Source: Mesostigma viride (taxonomy: Eukaryota > Streptophyta > Mesostigmatophyceae > Mesostigmatales > Mesostigmataceae). Taken from it: a stretch of 64,000 bases of DNA. A program made the translations under genes and the position numbers. The notes beneath the pieces were generated by a model that searched no databases, had not been told where the DNA came from, and was given only the letters and a program-made list of their open reading frames with translations. This document shows positions 34,774-45,349 of this stretch, in pieces (position 1 is the first letter of the stretch; every line of letters begins with the position of its first letter). The stretch covers positions 9,598,036-9,662,035 of the forward strand of contig RPFO01000213.1 of NCBI GenBank assembly GCA_009746045.1, given 5' to 3'.

Positions 34774-35814
34774 ATGTACCGCTCAGAGGGGCTCCGCGAG
34801 CTATCGGCCATCCTTCCGTCTCTCGTCCCTTATTTATCCGTTCAAGACCTCCGCAAATTGACGCACGTCTTCATGACCTCCATCGACCCCCGGGGGATGT
34901 GCCTGGTCGACGACGTTGTGAACATCATTCGTACCCGAGTGGAGGACGCCCGGGCCGGGCTCGAGCCCGTGTCGGATCAGCTCGTTGCGAGCGTGTCCCG
35001 GTCCGATTTCCCGGTCGCGCAAGCGCACGTGCTGTCCCTCGGCAGGCTTGCTGCGGCCGCGGACGTCCCGGGCGCCAGCGCCATGTCTACCACGTACGTC
35101 GTCGCGAGGGCGCTTACGCCCGGGCCGGCGTCCTCGCTGACGACGGAGCACTACAGGCTGCTAAAGTCCCTGGTGGGGTTCAACGACCCCGTCGAGGAGC
35201 CCCGAGGGGTCGAGGCGTCCTGTCATCTGACAAGGACGTATGCCCTGGCCTGGGCGTGCCTTGACTCCCGTGACGAGCGGGTGGCGGCGAGCGCCGAGTA
35301 CATCATGCTCTGCTTCGCTGGCGTGTTCGCCAATGCGTTTGGCGTCAGGAATGGCATTCGTTTCTTCGGCACCGTCATGGCCGCGCTCAGCGTTGCGCTC
35401 AACCGCGGGAGTCCGCGCGGCGTCCAGACCTGCGTGTGCCTGTACGCGTGCGCGGTCTCCCCCGACGGGCAATGGGTGCCCGACGTGTACGCCGAAGTGC
35501 AGCGAGCCGCCGCCCGCGTCCCGCAGCCGTTGTACACCTCGGGGCGGTGCCTCATGCGTCGCAACGTCACCGTGACCACCTGCCCCGACCGGCTCTCCGA
35601 GGGTTTCCGGGCGTGGTTTGATGCAATGTGGCGCGCTGTGGGCGACCACACGGGCGACAATGCGGACGAGGTCATCTGTGACGTGCAGGGCTGGCTGTTG
35701 CGGAAGCCCGAGAGGACGTGGGCGTGCATCCGCTTCGCCGAGCTTGCGGGCGGGCGGGTGTTATGCGCCGGGGCACTGCCAACGCGCGTGTTCCTGCCCT
35801 CATGGCCGTGGTGA
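34774..35814 (+). CDS. Gene A: unknown helical protein, paralogue of gene B
   Basis: 346 residues starting MYRSEGLRELSAILPSLVPY. The frame is open further upstream, but similarity to gene B begins at this ATG, so I chose it. It aligns along nearly its full length with the minus-strand gene at 48502-49545: shared blocks include GLR-L near the start, HVF, LGRLA...D.PGAS, TTYVVARAL.PG, GVEAS..LTRTY.LAW.CL.S, and RG.P.RG later. The two have almost the same length (346 and 347). Neither has introns. It is predicted mainly helical, with no signal peptide, membrane segment or known motif that I recognise. It lies just downstream of the chromovirus, which separates it from a TATA-like box at 23.29 kb. 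Codons are GC-rich, unlike the chromovirus gag-pol. Function unknown. Confidence 0.75.
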   Translation: MYRSEGLRELSAILPSLVPYLSVQDLRKLTHVFMTSIDPRGMCLVDDVVNIIRTRVEDARAGLEPVSDQLVASVSRSDFPVAQAHVLSLGRLAAAADVPGASAMSTTYVVARALTPGPASSLTTEHYRLLKSLVGFNDPVEEPRGVEASCHLTRTYALAWACLDSRDERVAASAEYIMLCFAGVFANAFGVRNGIRFFGTVMAALSVALNRGSPRGVQTCVCLYACAVSPDGQWVPDVYAEVQRAAARVPQPLYTSGRCLMRRNVTVTTCPDRLSEGFRAWFDAMWRAVGDHTGDNADEVICDVQGWLLRKPERTWACIRFAELAGGRVLCAGALPTRVFLPSWPW

Positions 35815-36636
35815 GCACCCCGGCAAAGCAGTGTGTGCCGCTCCTTTGTTGCCTCTCCGCTTCTCCCTGCTCCACTGGTACGTGACATGCTCGTCCCAAC
35901 GGTGCCACTGAAGACCAATGCCCCCGCCCCACCCCCCGCCCCCCACCCCCCCCCCCCCCCCGGGTGTGCAGGTCCCGGCGAGTCACGGAGCTGGCGCCGG
36001 ATGCGGGCCCGTCGGGTAATACAGTGCTGGCGCCAGAACACTGAGTATGGTTGTCCGGGCCCTACCCGTCGGGCGACGCTTGCATCCCGGCCCGCTGGCC
36101 GGTCAGTCGGGGACGGCGTTCGGTCGCACCTGCTAGCGTGTGAGAGTGGTCGGGGGAGAGGGTTGGCACGACCGCATGCGCGCACTGTGCGCGGTGGGTG
36201 CGCGAGTTGCGAGCAGAGCGGTCACCCAGGGCGGGGACGCGGTCGCCTTGACCGCGTTCACTCGGGTTAGGAGGAGGGTGAGCGGCCACCGTGCTTTCTG
36301 TCGCTGGACTTCAGTCGCAAGCTGCCTCGATCGGCGACGGGCGGCCGCAAGCGCCCCCCTCGTTCCTCCCGGCCAGCCAACAGCCGGCACGGACGATCTC
36401 CGTGAGGAGGCCGAGCGCGCGGCACCTTCCCCAGCGCAGCGGGTGCTCTGTAGTGTGGTTTGTCATACGACCCGCCCGCTGGCGCGCGCGTATGGGCGTC
36501 GCACGGTCGTCACTGCAATGTCCTTGCGGCCCGCACTCGTCGATATCTCAATCTGAAGTGTGTGCGTGTGTGTGTGGTGAAAGGGGGGGGGGAAAGGGGG
36601 GGGGTGGGGGTGGGGGGGTGGGGGGGCGGGGGGGAC
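35815..36636. other. GC-rich DNA after gene A, with C- and G-tracts
   Basis: Contains a 16-base C-run (35946-35961) and a G-rich block (36582-36634). Long frames on both strands reflect the high GC content. No supported gene. Confidence 0.5.
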
Positions 36637-36831
36637 CGCGCCTACACTCTTGACGATGACTTGACCCTGGCACAGCGACACCGGCGACGGGAGCTGTGGC
36701 CGACCTACCTCCGGCTTCGGCAGACGGCGGGGCAGAAGCCGGTCTACTGGAAGGGGGCGGACATCTACGTCAGCCACAAGCACTGGCACGCGACTCCCGC
36801 CGCCCCTGCCACCCCAGCCAACCCAGCCTAA
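36637..36831 (+). CDS. C-terminal fragment resembling a short LINE-associated or domesticated protein
   Basis: After a G-rich block the plus strand reads TLDDDLTLAQRHRRRELWPT, then YLRLRQTAGQKPVYWKGADI and a Pro/Ala tail to a stop at 36831. The pattern DDDLT..Q..RR.LWP..L..RQ..K..YW+G recalls a short segment seen near the N-terminal side of endonucleases or in ORF1 of L1-like elements. The resemblance is from memory and weak. No other LINE parts adjoin it, so it may be an exon remnant. Confidence 0.3.
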   Translation, partial: RAYTLDDDLTLAQRHRRRELWPTYLRLRQTAGQKPVYWKGADIYVSHKHWHATPAAPATPANPA

Positions 36832-37418
36832 GGAATATATAGCAGTATGGTAGACTAGAAAGCTTAGGGACGTGGCCATGTATGCACACGTGATGCATCC
36901 ACACCCGCCCTTACAACAGCCGTAGCAATTTCGAGTCATGGCGTGCCCATGCAGGGAGTTACTCTCTGCTGAGAGGCCATGTGTACCCCAGCTGTAGCCT
37001 TGCATACCTTCCACCCCACATGTCATGCCGGCCTTCTATACCCTCTCCTCGAGCCGCCTTGTGTTTAGGTGCCTGTGCTTGTTTAGGAGGCATGAACCAT
37101 CGCGGAGGGGCCGGTGCACCCAGCGCAGGTGGTAGTTGTACATCCTACACCCGCCGGTGGTCGCACTGATTGTATCACATACCCATAGATGCCCCTTTAT
37201 TGGGGCTACATACGTGTTACATATGCTCCCCACGGAGCTATGATTTGCATTAATTAATTAATTACTTACTTACTTGATGGACGCTGGACGACGACCCGAT
37301 CCCCGCCCAGCAGCAGCAGCGACGCGACCAGTGGCCAGAACAATCCCGCCACGCGCAGGACCTCCAGATGCCGATGGTGTGCTGGAGGGGACCTGATGAT
37401 AGCCACGAGATGTGTACG
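36832..37418. repeat. Dispersed noncoding motif family, diverged copy
   Basis: Shares the order of landmarks with 5.6-6.5 and 7.2-7.4 kb: GAGAGGCCATGTGTACCCCAG, GCCTTGCATACCTTCCACCCC, a GGTGCACC segment, then CTACATACGTGTTACATATG and TTAATTAATTAATTA. No gene. Confidence 0.5.
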
Positions 37419-37443
37419 CCCCCCCCCCCCCCCCCCCCCCCCC
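37419..37443. repeat. 25-base poly-C tract
   Basis: Uninterrupted run of 25 C, one of four C/G runs of 22-26 bases in the window (others at 52051, 52176 and 57354). Confidence 0.95.
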
Positions 37444-37499
37444 GCGGGCTAGGACACCTTGCTTACTAGCCCTACTGCTTGTGTCGTTTGTAGTCGCTG

Positions 37500-37850
37500 T
37501 GCATATCTAGAATGTCTGCACCGTCGTGCCAACGCGCCTATACCCGTGCACCACTAACGCTCTGTATACCACAAGCCATGCATACCCGCCGCTTGGTCCT
37601 CGTACACCCATGCTACGTCCTGGCTATGACCAGATTACTCGCCCACGCTCCCTGTCGTGCACTTATCACACGGGTCTTGCTGCACCAACCGATTGGCGGA
37701 TCATCAGGCGTGGCCGAGTGCACCGGTGGCCCGCCTCTGGCGTGAGGGAGAATGGGGACCTCTGCCCTTTCTCCACATTGCACGCACGCTGGGAATAAAT
37801 GACTCCCCCACGGGAGCACGAGTTTAATTAATTGGTGAGTTGCGTAAGGT
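37500..37850 (+). repeat. Noncoding repeat, paralogue at 38.78-39.06 kb
   Basis: CATGCTACGTCCTGGCTATG, AGATTACTCGCCCACGCTCC, CTGCCCTTTCTCC and GGGAGCACGAGTTTAATTAA recur in the same order at 38786-39045. The two copies bracket the (CCAA)n array and so look like a diverged tandem duplication. Confidence 0.7.
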
Positions 37851-38002
37851 CGCGGGTGCCCCACACCCCACCATTCCGGCCCACGACGCCGTGGTCTAGG
37901 TAGCCCTGGAAGCAGATGGGCTGTTTGATGGTGGAGTACCGGCGGAGAAGGCAACCCAATGGCGTGGGTGTGCCCAAGCGAGTTCAAGAGGGCATGACCA
38001 CC

Positions 38003-38638
38003 TACCCGCCCACCCACCCACCCACCCACCCACCACTCACCCAACCAACCAACCAACCAACCAACCAACCGACCAACCAACCAACCAACCAACCAGCTAA
38101 GCAACCAACCAACCAACCGACCAACCAACCAACCAACCAACCAACTAAGCAACCAACCAACCAACCAGCCGCCCAGCCAACCAACCAACCAGCCAACCAA
38201 CCAACCAACCAACCAACCAACCAACCAGCCAACCAATTAACCAACGAACCAACCAACCAACCAACCAACCATGCAACCAACCAACCAAGCAACCAACCAA
38301 CCAACCAACCAACCAACCAACCAACCAACCAACCAACCAACCAACCAACCAACCAACCAACCAACCAACCAACCAATCTACCGACCAACCAACCAACCAA
38401 CCAACCAACCAACCAACCAACCAACCAACCAAGTAACGAACCAACCAACCAACCAACCAACCGACCAAGTAGCGAACCAGCCGACCAACCAACCAACCAC
38501 CCAAGTAACGAACCAACCAATCTACCGACCAACCAACCAACCAACCAACCAACCAACCAACCAACCAACCAACCAACCAACCAACCAACCAACCAACCAA
38601 CCGACCAACCAACCAAGCATCCATCCATCCATCCATCA
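38003..38638. repeat. (CCAA)n tetranucleotide array
   Basis: About 635 bases: (CCCA)n at the start, then CCAA with variants such as CCGA, CAGC and TAAG, ending in (CATC)n. Frames of Thr-Asn-Gln-Pro or Gly-Trp-Leu-Val repeats are artefacts. AGCTAGCCCTAGCTTGTAACCATTGGCGT just to the right forms a small inverted repeat with CCAATGGTTACAAGCTAG. Confidence 0.96.
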
Positions 38639-39057
38639 CGCCAATGGTTACAAGCTAGCCCTAGCTTGTAACCATTGGCGTCACTGCCGCTAAGGCAGCC
38701 ATGCATAGCTGTGCCAACACACCTAGTCACGTGCCGCCAACGCACGGTACACAACCAGCCATAGCCTTAGCCTAGTCCTATTTCAGCCATGCTACGCCCT
38801 GGCTATGTTCAGATTACTTGCCCACGCTCCTTGCTATGATATGCTCACATGGGTCTTATTGCACCCACAGTTTGCCGGATTGTTAGCCTGTCCTTTTAGC
38901 TAGCCGCGCCCGATTGCAGCTGTGGCATGCCTTTGGCATGAAGGAGACTGGGGGTCTCTGCCCTTTCTCCTGTAGTGCACACACAGGGATTCAAAGCACT
39001 TCGGTGCTCCGTGACTCCCCAACGGGAGCACGAGTTTAATTAATTGATTAATTAATT

Positions 39058-39475
39058 AATCCATCCATCCATCCATCCATCCATCCATCCATCCATCCAT
39101 CCATCCATCCATCCATCCATCCATCCATCCATCCAACCCACCCACCCATCCATCCATCGAACCAACCGACCAACCACCCACACACCCACACACCCGACCA
39201 GCCAACCAACCAACGCACCAACCAGCAAGCCACCCAAACCATTCAATCAGCAACGCCACCAACCAACCAACCAACCAGCCAACCAACTAAACAACCAAGA
39301 ACCCACCCACCCACCCACCCACCCACCCACCCACCCACCCACCCACTCAGCCAACCAACGAACCAACCAACCAACCAACCAGCCAACCAACCAACCAACC
39401 AGTCAGCCAGCCAACCAACCTACCAACCAACCAACTAACCAACCGACCAACCAACCAACCAACCACCCACCCATT
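39058..39475. repeat. (CATC)n, (CCCA)n and (CCAA)n arrays
   Basis: CATC repeats to about 39135, then mixed CCAA/CCCA units with a pure ACCC block around 39300-39346. Same style as the array at 38.0-38.6 kb. Confidence 0.93.
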
Positions 39476-41158
39476 GTTCGAGATCCACTGTAACATAAAG
39501 TAGCCCAGAGTGTATTAAAAGGCTTATGCCTTGTCTCGGAAGTGTGCCACATACACGCATCACGGAGCCTTGTTATTCATTAATTAAATAGGGAGATACA
39601 ATGGTCCACGCCGGCATGGCATCCGCGGGGGTACGATCCACGGGGACCCGACACGGTCCCATTAAAGCACTAGAGCGCCATCCGTTTGTCCACATACACG
39701 GTCTTCCTGATGACACCAAGCCCCGCCACCCAGCCCCCAAGCAACAGGCAGTCAAGCCACTAATGCTCAGTGCACGGCAAACGCGTCACAAGCATCACCG
39801 GGCAATACACGTCCGCCCACGGGGCGCCGCGGGGGGCGCCACAATGTGAGTCGTCAGACGTGAACCGGCAATGGACGGCGCTGTTACCACCCTGTGCCAC
39901 CCGCGGTTATCGGGTACACTGCCCTCCGAGCGCCCCACGCGCGTCCCCGCGCCTGGCAGCACGCCCGCCAGTTGGTCAGTCCCCCCTGCAGGCACGTGCG
40001 CAACACGCGGGCGGGGAAGACACCGCTGGTGAGCAACGTACGCATGCAAACGTGGACCGGTGGGAGAGCGCGATGGAAAAGAACACAACAACGCATCTCC
40101 GGGCCACTCACCAGACCCACTCGGAGAGAAACGCCTCCTGCGCCGTGTTCCGCACCTGAGCGGCACCAGGGTACACCACCCATTTCTCCATGAACACGCT
40201 GGCAAAAGACACGCAGCCGTCCCTGCCAGCCGTTAAGAATGTACTCCAGCACAAGTACATTTTGAGTTTTTCCAAGTTTCTTGTTTTTTGCTTGTTTCAA
40301 GTTCAGTTTTGCATAAAAAGTGTCCCCATAGCCCCTGGATCTCATCTGGAGGTAGTTGAACTAGTATGTGCTACAATATACTAGGTTGTACTATTTTCTA
40401 CTACATTTATACTATAATGTACGAAATTGAACTACATCTGAACTAAATGTAACTGTGATTGATGCCCCTGTAACGTCTCCCAATGCTCAATAACAGGTCT
40501 GGCCACCATTGGTGACCTCCTAGAGCCATTCACAGCTGCATTTCGTGGATCACCGCACAAAAAAAAAATGTTTTACTTAGCCTTATCAACATGGGAATGA
40601 GGGCTTTGGTGTGCAAACATGCATGTGTGCTAAAAATTGGACATTCTGACACTGCGCGAGAGTCTGGTAATACTTAAGCACTTCAGGTCATGATCGAAGT
40701 ATAGAATGAACTGATGCAAGCAATCAAGCATTATGCAAGGATTGGAATGCTGCAATGAATTTTAGCAGTAGTACTTGCAACTAGGGAACACACGATAAAG
40801 TCACAAATCTGACATGCATTGTGCCGTCATGGCACATGCATGAACATGTACACGAACAGAGGATCACGCGGACGCCCACGTGCACGCGCATGGCAATCCC
40901 CATGCCCCCCCCCCCACACACACACAAGCCCCAACTCCAAACATTGCACCAATGACCCACCCACCCAAACCCAACCCCAGCCCCCCTGACCCCCCAACGC
41001 CCATGCACACGCCCATGCCCCCGCCCCGCCCCCGCCCCCGCCCCGCCCCGCCCCCGCCCCGCGCCCCCGCCCCGCCCCGCCCCGCCCCCGCCCGCCCCCG
41101 CCCCCGCCCCGCCCCCGCCCCCGCCCATGCCCATGCCCCTGCCCCCGCACCCGCCCAT
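39476..41158. other. Intergenic DNA, no supported gene; becomes C-rich
   Basis: 39600-40200 is GC-rich with overlapping frames on both strands but no recognisable motif. At 40233-40258 lies AAGAATGTACTCCAGCAC followed by AAGTACATTTTG, a dispersed motif also found at the 3' end of gene B. 40980-41158 is C-rich and leads into the hexanucleotide array. Confidence 0.5.
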
Positions 41159-42270
41159 TCTCACCCACGCCCACGCCCACGCCCACGCCCACGCCCACGC
41201 CCACGCCCACGCCCACGCCCACGCCCACGCCCCCGCCCACGCCCACGCCCCGCCCACGCCCACGCCCACGCCCGCCCCGCCCACGCCCACGCCCACGCCC
41301 CGCCCACGCCCACGCCCACGCCCACGCCCGCCCCGCCCCGCCCACGCCCACGCCCACGCCCACGCCCACGCCCACGCCCACGCCCACCCTAGCCTCACCC
41401 CTACTCCAAGCCACAATTATACCCAAAGCCACAGCCAGAAGTAGAGCGCAGCTGCAACAATAGCAGACGTAGCTGAGACACACACCTACCCACGCCAACG
41501 CCCACGCCCACGCCCACGCCCACGCCCACGCCCACGCCCACGCCCACGCCCACGCCCACGCCCACGCCCACGCCCACGCCCACGCCCACGCCCACGCCCA
41601 CGCCCACGCCCACGCCCACGCCCACGCCCACGCCCACGCCCACGCCCACGCCCACGCCCACGCCCACGCCCACGCCCACGCCACGCCCACGCCCACGCCC
41701 ACGCCCACGCCCACGCCCACGCCCACGCCCACGCCCACGCCCACGCCACGCCCACGCCCACGCCCACGCCCACGCCCACGCCCACGCCCACGCCCACGCC
41801 CACGCCCACGCCCACGCCCACGCCCACGCCCACGCCCACGCCCACGCCCACGCCCACGCCCACGCCCACGCCCACGCCCACGCCCACGCCCACGCCCACG
41901 CCCACGCCCACGCCCACACGCCCACGCCCACACCCACGCCCACGCCCACGCCCACGCCCACGCCCACGCCCACGCCCACGCCCACGCCCACGCCCACACC
42001 CACACCCACGCCCACGCCCACGCCCACGCCCACGCCCACGCCCACGCCCACGCCCACGCCCACGCCCACGCCCACGCCTACGCCCACGCCCACGCCCACG
42101 CCCACGCCCACGCCCATGCCAACGCCCACGCCCACGCCCACGCCCACGCCCACGCCCACGCCCACGCCCACGCCCACGCCCACGCCCACGCCCACGCCCA
42201 CGCCCACGCCCGCGCCCATGCCCACGCTCACGCCCACGCCCACGCCCACGCCCGCGCCTGCGCCCACCCT
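41159..42270. repeat. (GCCCAC)n hexanucleotide arrays with a duplicated spacer
   Basis: Two blocks, about 41159-41390 and 41490-42270, of GCCCAC with rare variants. A unique spacer of about 110 bases (landmarks CCCTAGCCTCACCCCTACTCCAAGCCACAA, CACACACCTACCCACG; 41385-41490) recurs after the second block at 42262-42378. The array and its spacer therefore form a larger repeated unit. The minus strand is G-rich and could form quadruplexes. Confidence 0.95.
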
Positions 42271-42536
42271 AGCCTCACCCCTACTCCAAGCCACAAATGC
42301 ACCGTAAGCCACAGCCAGAAGTACAGCACAGCAGCGACAATTGCAGACTTAGCCCAGACACACACCTACCCACGTCAATGCCCCTGCCCAGAGACTCGCG
42401 GCCTCATCCCACCCCCCTGCACGAACAGTTCCCAAACAAAAGAAAAGGCAAACAAAAGGAACAAGAGTAGCAAGCTGCATTGCGAGCACATATGCCAGTT
42501 CTGGTGCACATGCCAGGCCGAAAGCAACTCATGATT

Positions 42537-42680
42537 GCCCCTGCCCCTGCCCCTGCCCCTACCCCTGCCCCTGCCCCTGCCCCTGCCCCTGCCCCTGCCC
42601 CTGCCCCTGCCCCTGCCCCTGCCCCTGCCCCTGCCCCTGCCCCTGCCCCTGCCCCTGCCCCTGCTCCTGCCCCTGCCATC
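42537..42680. repeat. (CCCCTG)n hexanucleotide array
   Basis: About 24 units of CCCCTG with one ACCCCTG and one CTCCTG variant, shortly after the second spacer copy of the GCCCAC arrays. Confidence 0.96.
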
Positions 42681-43863
42681 ACCATTCTAACCACCACACA
42701 TTACGAAAAGCAAGAAGAAATTATAATAATAATAAGAAAATAAGAAGAAGAAATAATAATAATAAACAAGCACAAAGTTGACTGCACATGCGACTGTACC
42801 AGTAGGCACGTAGCAAATTTTAGCTGCAGCTTCAATTTCAACTTCATTGCAATTGCAAGTGTGACTGCATGTGTAATTGCACTACCAATGCCTAATGCCC
42901 ACTGCATGTGCCCAGTGCGAATGCAATTCAAAAGCAACATGCAATCGAAATTACAGCTGAAGCCGGCTATTAACAAAGATATTTAAAGCAGTTGTTAACT
43001 ACAGAGACCCAATGAAAATGCAAATGCAATGAAAAAGCAACAGAAGTTGAAGCCACTGCCACTCTACCTGCCGACAGTAACACCACCGCCAGCACCCACT
43101 CATATCCCAACGACAAGGAAATAGAATTGCCCAAAGCCAGACATACATTGGGACGCATAAGCAAACGGCAACGCAAGCGCACATGCAAATGTATACGCAA
43201 AGGCAAAGGCAAAGGCAAAGGCAAACGCAAACGCAAACGCAAACGCAAGCTTGTCATGTACCTACGCTTAACTGCAAACGCAAACTGTGCACGAAGCAAA
43301 AAGATTGGATGGCCAAGATCATGGCAAATACGAGGGCCGAAAACAATCCAACTTCATCTAAATGTCCGAAATCCTCACGACGTTTCGATGCGCGCTTGAA
43401 TGTCGAAGGCCTGCGCCGATTATCGATCATAAGTCGAATGTGTAATTGTCGGCTTATGAGAACTGCTTTGCGACAGTATCACGTCAGGCCGTTCCTGTGC
43501 AGCCATTTTCCCTGTGCAGCGGGTGGACAACGTTCACTTTCCGCATTATTCATGGCTATCGAAGTTAATTCTTACCGACCCCGGCTGCCATGGCCACTGG
43601 CCACGCATATCAAGTTCAGGTATTCCCGACCTGTAGCGCAGCAGATTTCTGTCGGAAGGCATCCTAAGCATCGTGATAAAAGAAATCCGAACAATAGACA
43701 TTCATGCTGCATCTAAGGACATTATGGCATTTGTATATACTGCAAGTACATGTATCGACATTGCCGTGATTGCTAACCCCGACTCACCATGAACAGGAAC
43801 TTTCCCTCTGCCTCCATGAAATGTACTTCGTGAAATGTACTGTAATACATATGATGTACTACG
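42681..43863. other. Intergenic DNA with small A-rich repeats
   Basis: ATAATAATA runs (42720-42765) and a short array of GGCAAA / CGCAAA units (about 43193-43250). Frames on both strands are short and unmotivated. Confidence 0.5.
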
Positions 43864-45072
43864 ATGATAATCATCCCAGCAAAGCCATAGCACACCTTCC
43901 GTTTCGACCGCCATGTCGGCCACTAGTCCGGATAGCTCAATGTGCACCTGACCTTGACACTAATCGCACAAACAGCCACAATTTTGCAAGCAAGAAGACA
44001 TGGCTACCTCGGCATTTCATGAAATGTACTTCGTGAAATGCATTTCGTGAAATGTACTAAGGAACGTGATTGGCCGGCGTTCGCTCGCCAAATCTCGCAA
44101 AATGTACTAAGGCACGTGATTGGTCCCGCAAAATGTACTAAGGAACGTGATTGGCCGGCGAAGATTCTGTTTGCTGCAATTAAAATTCCCTACAGAATCT
44201 TCGCCGGCCAATCACGTTCCTTAGTACATTTTGCGGGACCAATCACGTGCCTTAGTACATTTTGCGAGATTTGGCGAGCGAACGCCGGCCAATCACGTTC
44301 CTTAGTACATTTCACGAAATGCATTTCACGAAGTACATTTCATGAAATGCCGAGGTAGCCATGTCTTCTTGCTTGCAAAATTGTGGCTGTTTGTGCGATT
44401 AGTGTCAAGGTCAGGTGCACATTGAGCTATCCGGACTAGTGGCCGACATGGCGGTCGAAACGGAAGGTGTGCTATGGCTTTGCTGGGACATAATCGTGGC
44501 TATCTGCTTCCTGGCTTTCGCTATCATGGTGATGGGACACCATGGGAAGCGCAAGTTCGCAGCCATAGTGCTAAGCGGCAGCACCCATGCCGGCAGCCTA
44601 GTGACCGACGAGACGTTCGACTGTAAGTGCGGCCACGAGTGCATGAAGCCCATTAGAATATCACATCTCCAGGCATTGCGAAGCGCCTGGTTTTCGCCCG
44701 GGCGGAAGCAAGAGGACAGGAAGGCGGCGATAAAGCAGCAGCTGCACCAGGGGGGGTACGACGCCATAACCACGATGTCGTCATCTACTCGTCACAAGTT
44801 CGTTCATGGCGCTGGTTTTCGGTTCGTTCTCGACGGGGGAGTCAAGGATATGAACATAGGGTTTGTGACCCCTTTTCACTTTCGCGTTTCACTTTCGAGG
44901 CGGCCTTCAGGCACTGCCTGAAAATTAGCAACCACGTTTGGAACTCTTCGGACCACCTGTGAAACTAATCACATTTGATGATGTGCTGGCGGGCCTGGGC
45001 ATCGCATTTGAGCATTACTTCGAGCAGGGCTCAACAAGCTCGATTCGCCAACTCAACCCGAAGAAGCCCTAA
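43864..45072 (+). pseudogene. Frame split by the foldback element; possible transposon-derived protein
   Basis: ATG at 43864 is followed by ATA ATC, the target duplication; after the element, ATA ATC GTG GCT continues in the same frame to 44921. This gives a hydrophobic start (IIVAICFLAFAIMVMG), then a Cys-containing part (CKCGHECMKP) and RSAWFSPGRKQEDRKAAIKQ, of the kind seen in N-terminal regions of some DDE-transposon proteins; that similarity is loose. Between 44938 and 45072 another frame reads LELFGPPVKLITFDDVLAGL to a stop, so the reading frame also changes near 44.92 kb. This looks like a decayed gene or transposon remnant. A link to the gene starting at 45350 is possible but unproven. 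Confidence 0.35.
43873..44489. mobile_element. Foldback element with 297-bp arms and ATAATC target duplication
   Basis: Left arm 43874-44170 and right arm 44192-44488 are reverse complements of equal length with a 21-base loop (44171-44191). ATAATC flanks the element at 43867-43872 and 44490-44495. The arms contain repeated AAATGTACTAAGGAACGTG and GATTGGCCGGCG motifs and their complements, so each arm also repeats internally. No transposase is encoded. The high symmetry suggests a recent origin. The insertion lies directly after an ATG that is in frame with the reading frame on the other side. Confidence 0.9.
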
Positions 45073-45349
45073 GCTGCGGTAAGACATATATTTGTGTGGA
45101 TGGCTCTTGATATCATGCTGAATTTCTAGTCTTCTCTAGGTGGACAGTTCATGTGCAGCCATACAGGTCATCCATGTGTGTTTTAACCATGTTGCATGTG
45201 CCACAGATATTATGAGCAGTATTTACTAAGTGTGCTGGAGTCGTTGTTGCATGCTTGTTGTATTTCACAGTTCACGCCTGCATGAACGCATCGTTGATAC
45301 TAATGATTATTCATATTGCATGACTGTTCTATTGGGGACGCCGCGCTTG

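Noticed and set aside
34834-36185. Minus-strand frames of 105-320 codons opposite gene A
   Set aside because: GC-rich codons leave the opposite strand open; homology with gene B supports only the plus strand.
37613-38754. Frames of 140-250 codons with Thr-Asn-Gln-Pro or Gly-Trp-Leu-Val repeats
   Set aside because: They follow directly from (CCAA)n, which has no stop in most frames.
40781-42312. Frames up to 392 codons with Gly-Val, Ala-Trp or Gly-Arg repeats
   Set aside because: By-products of the (GCCCAC)n array.
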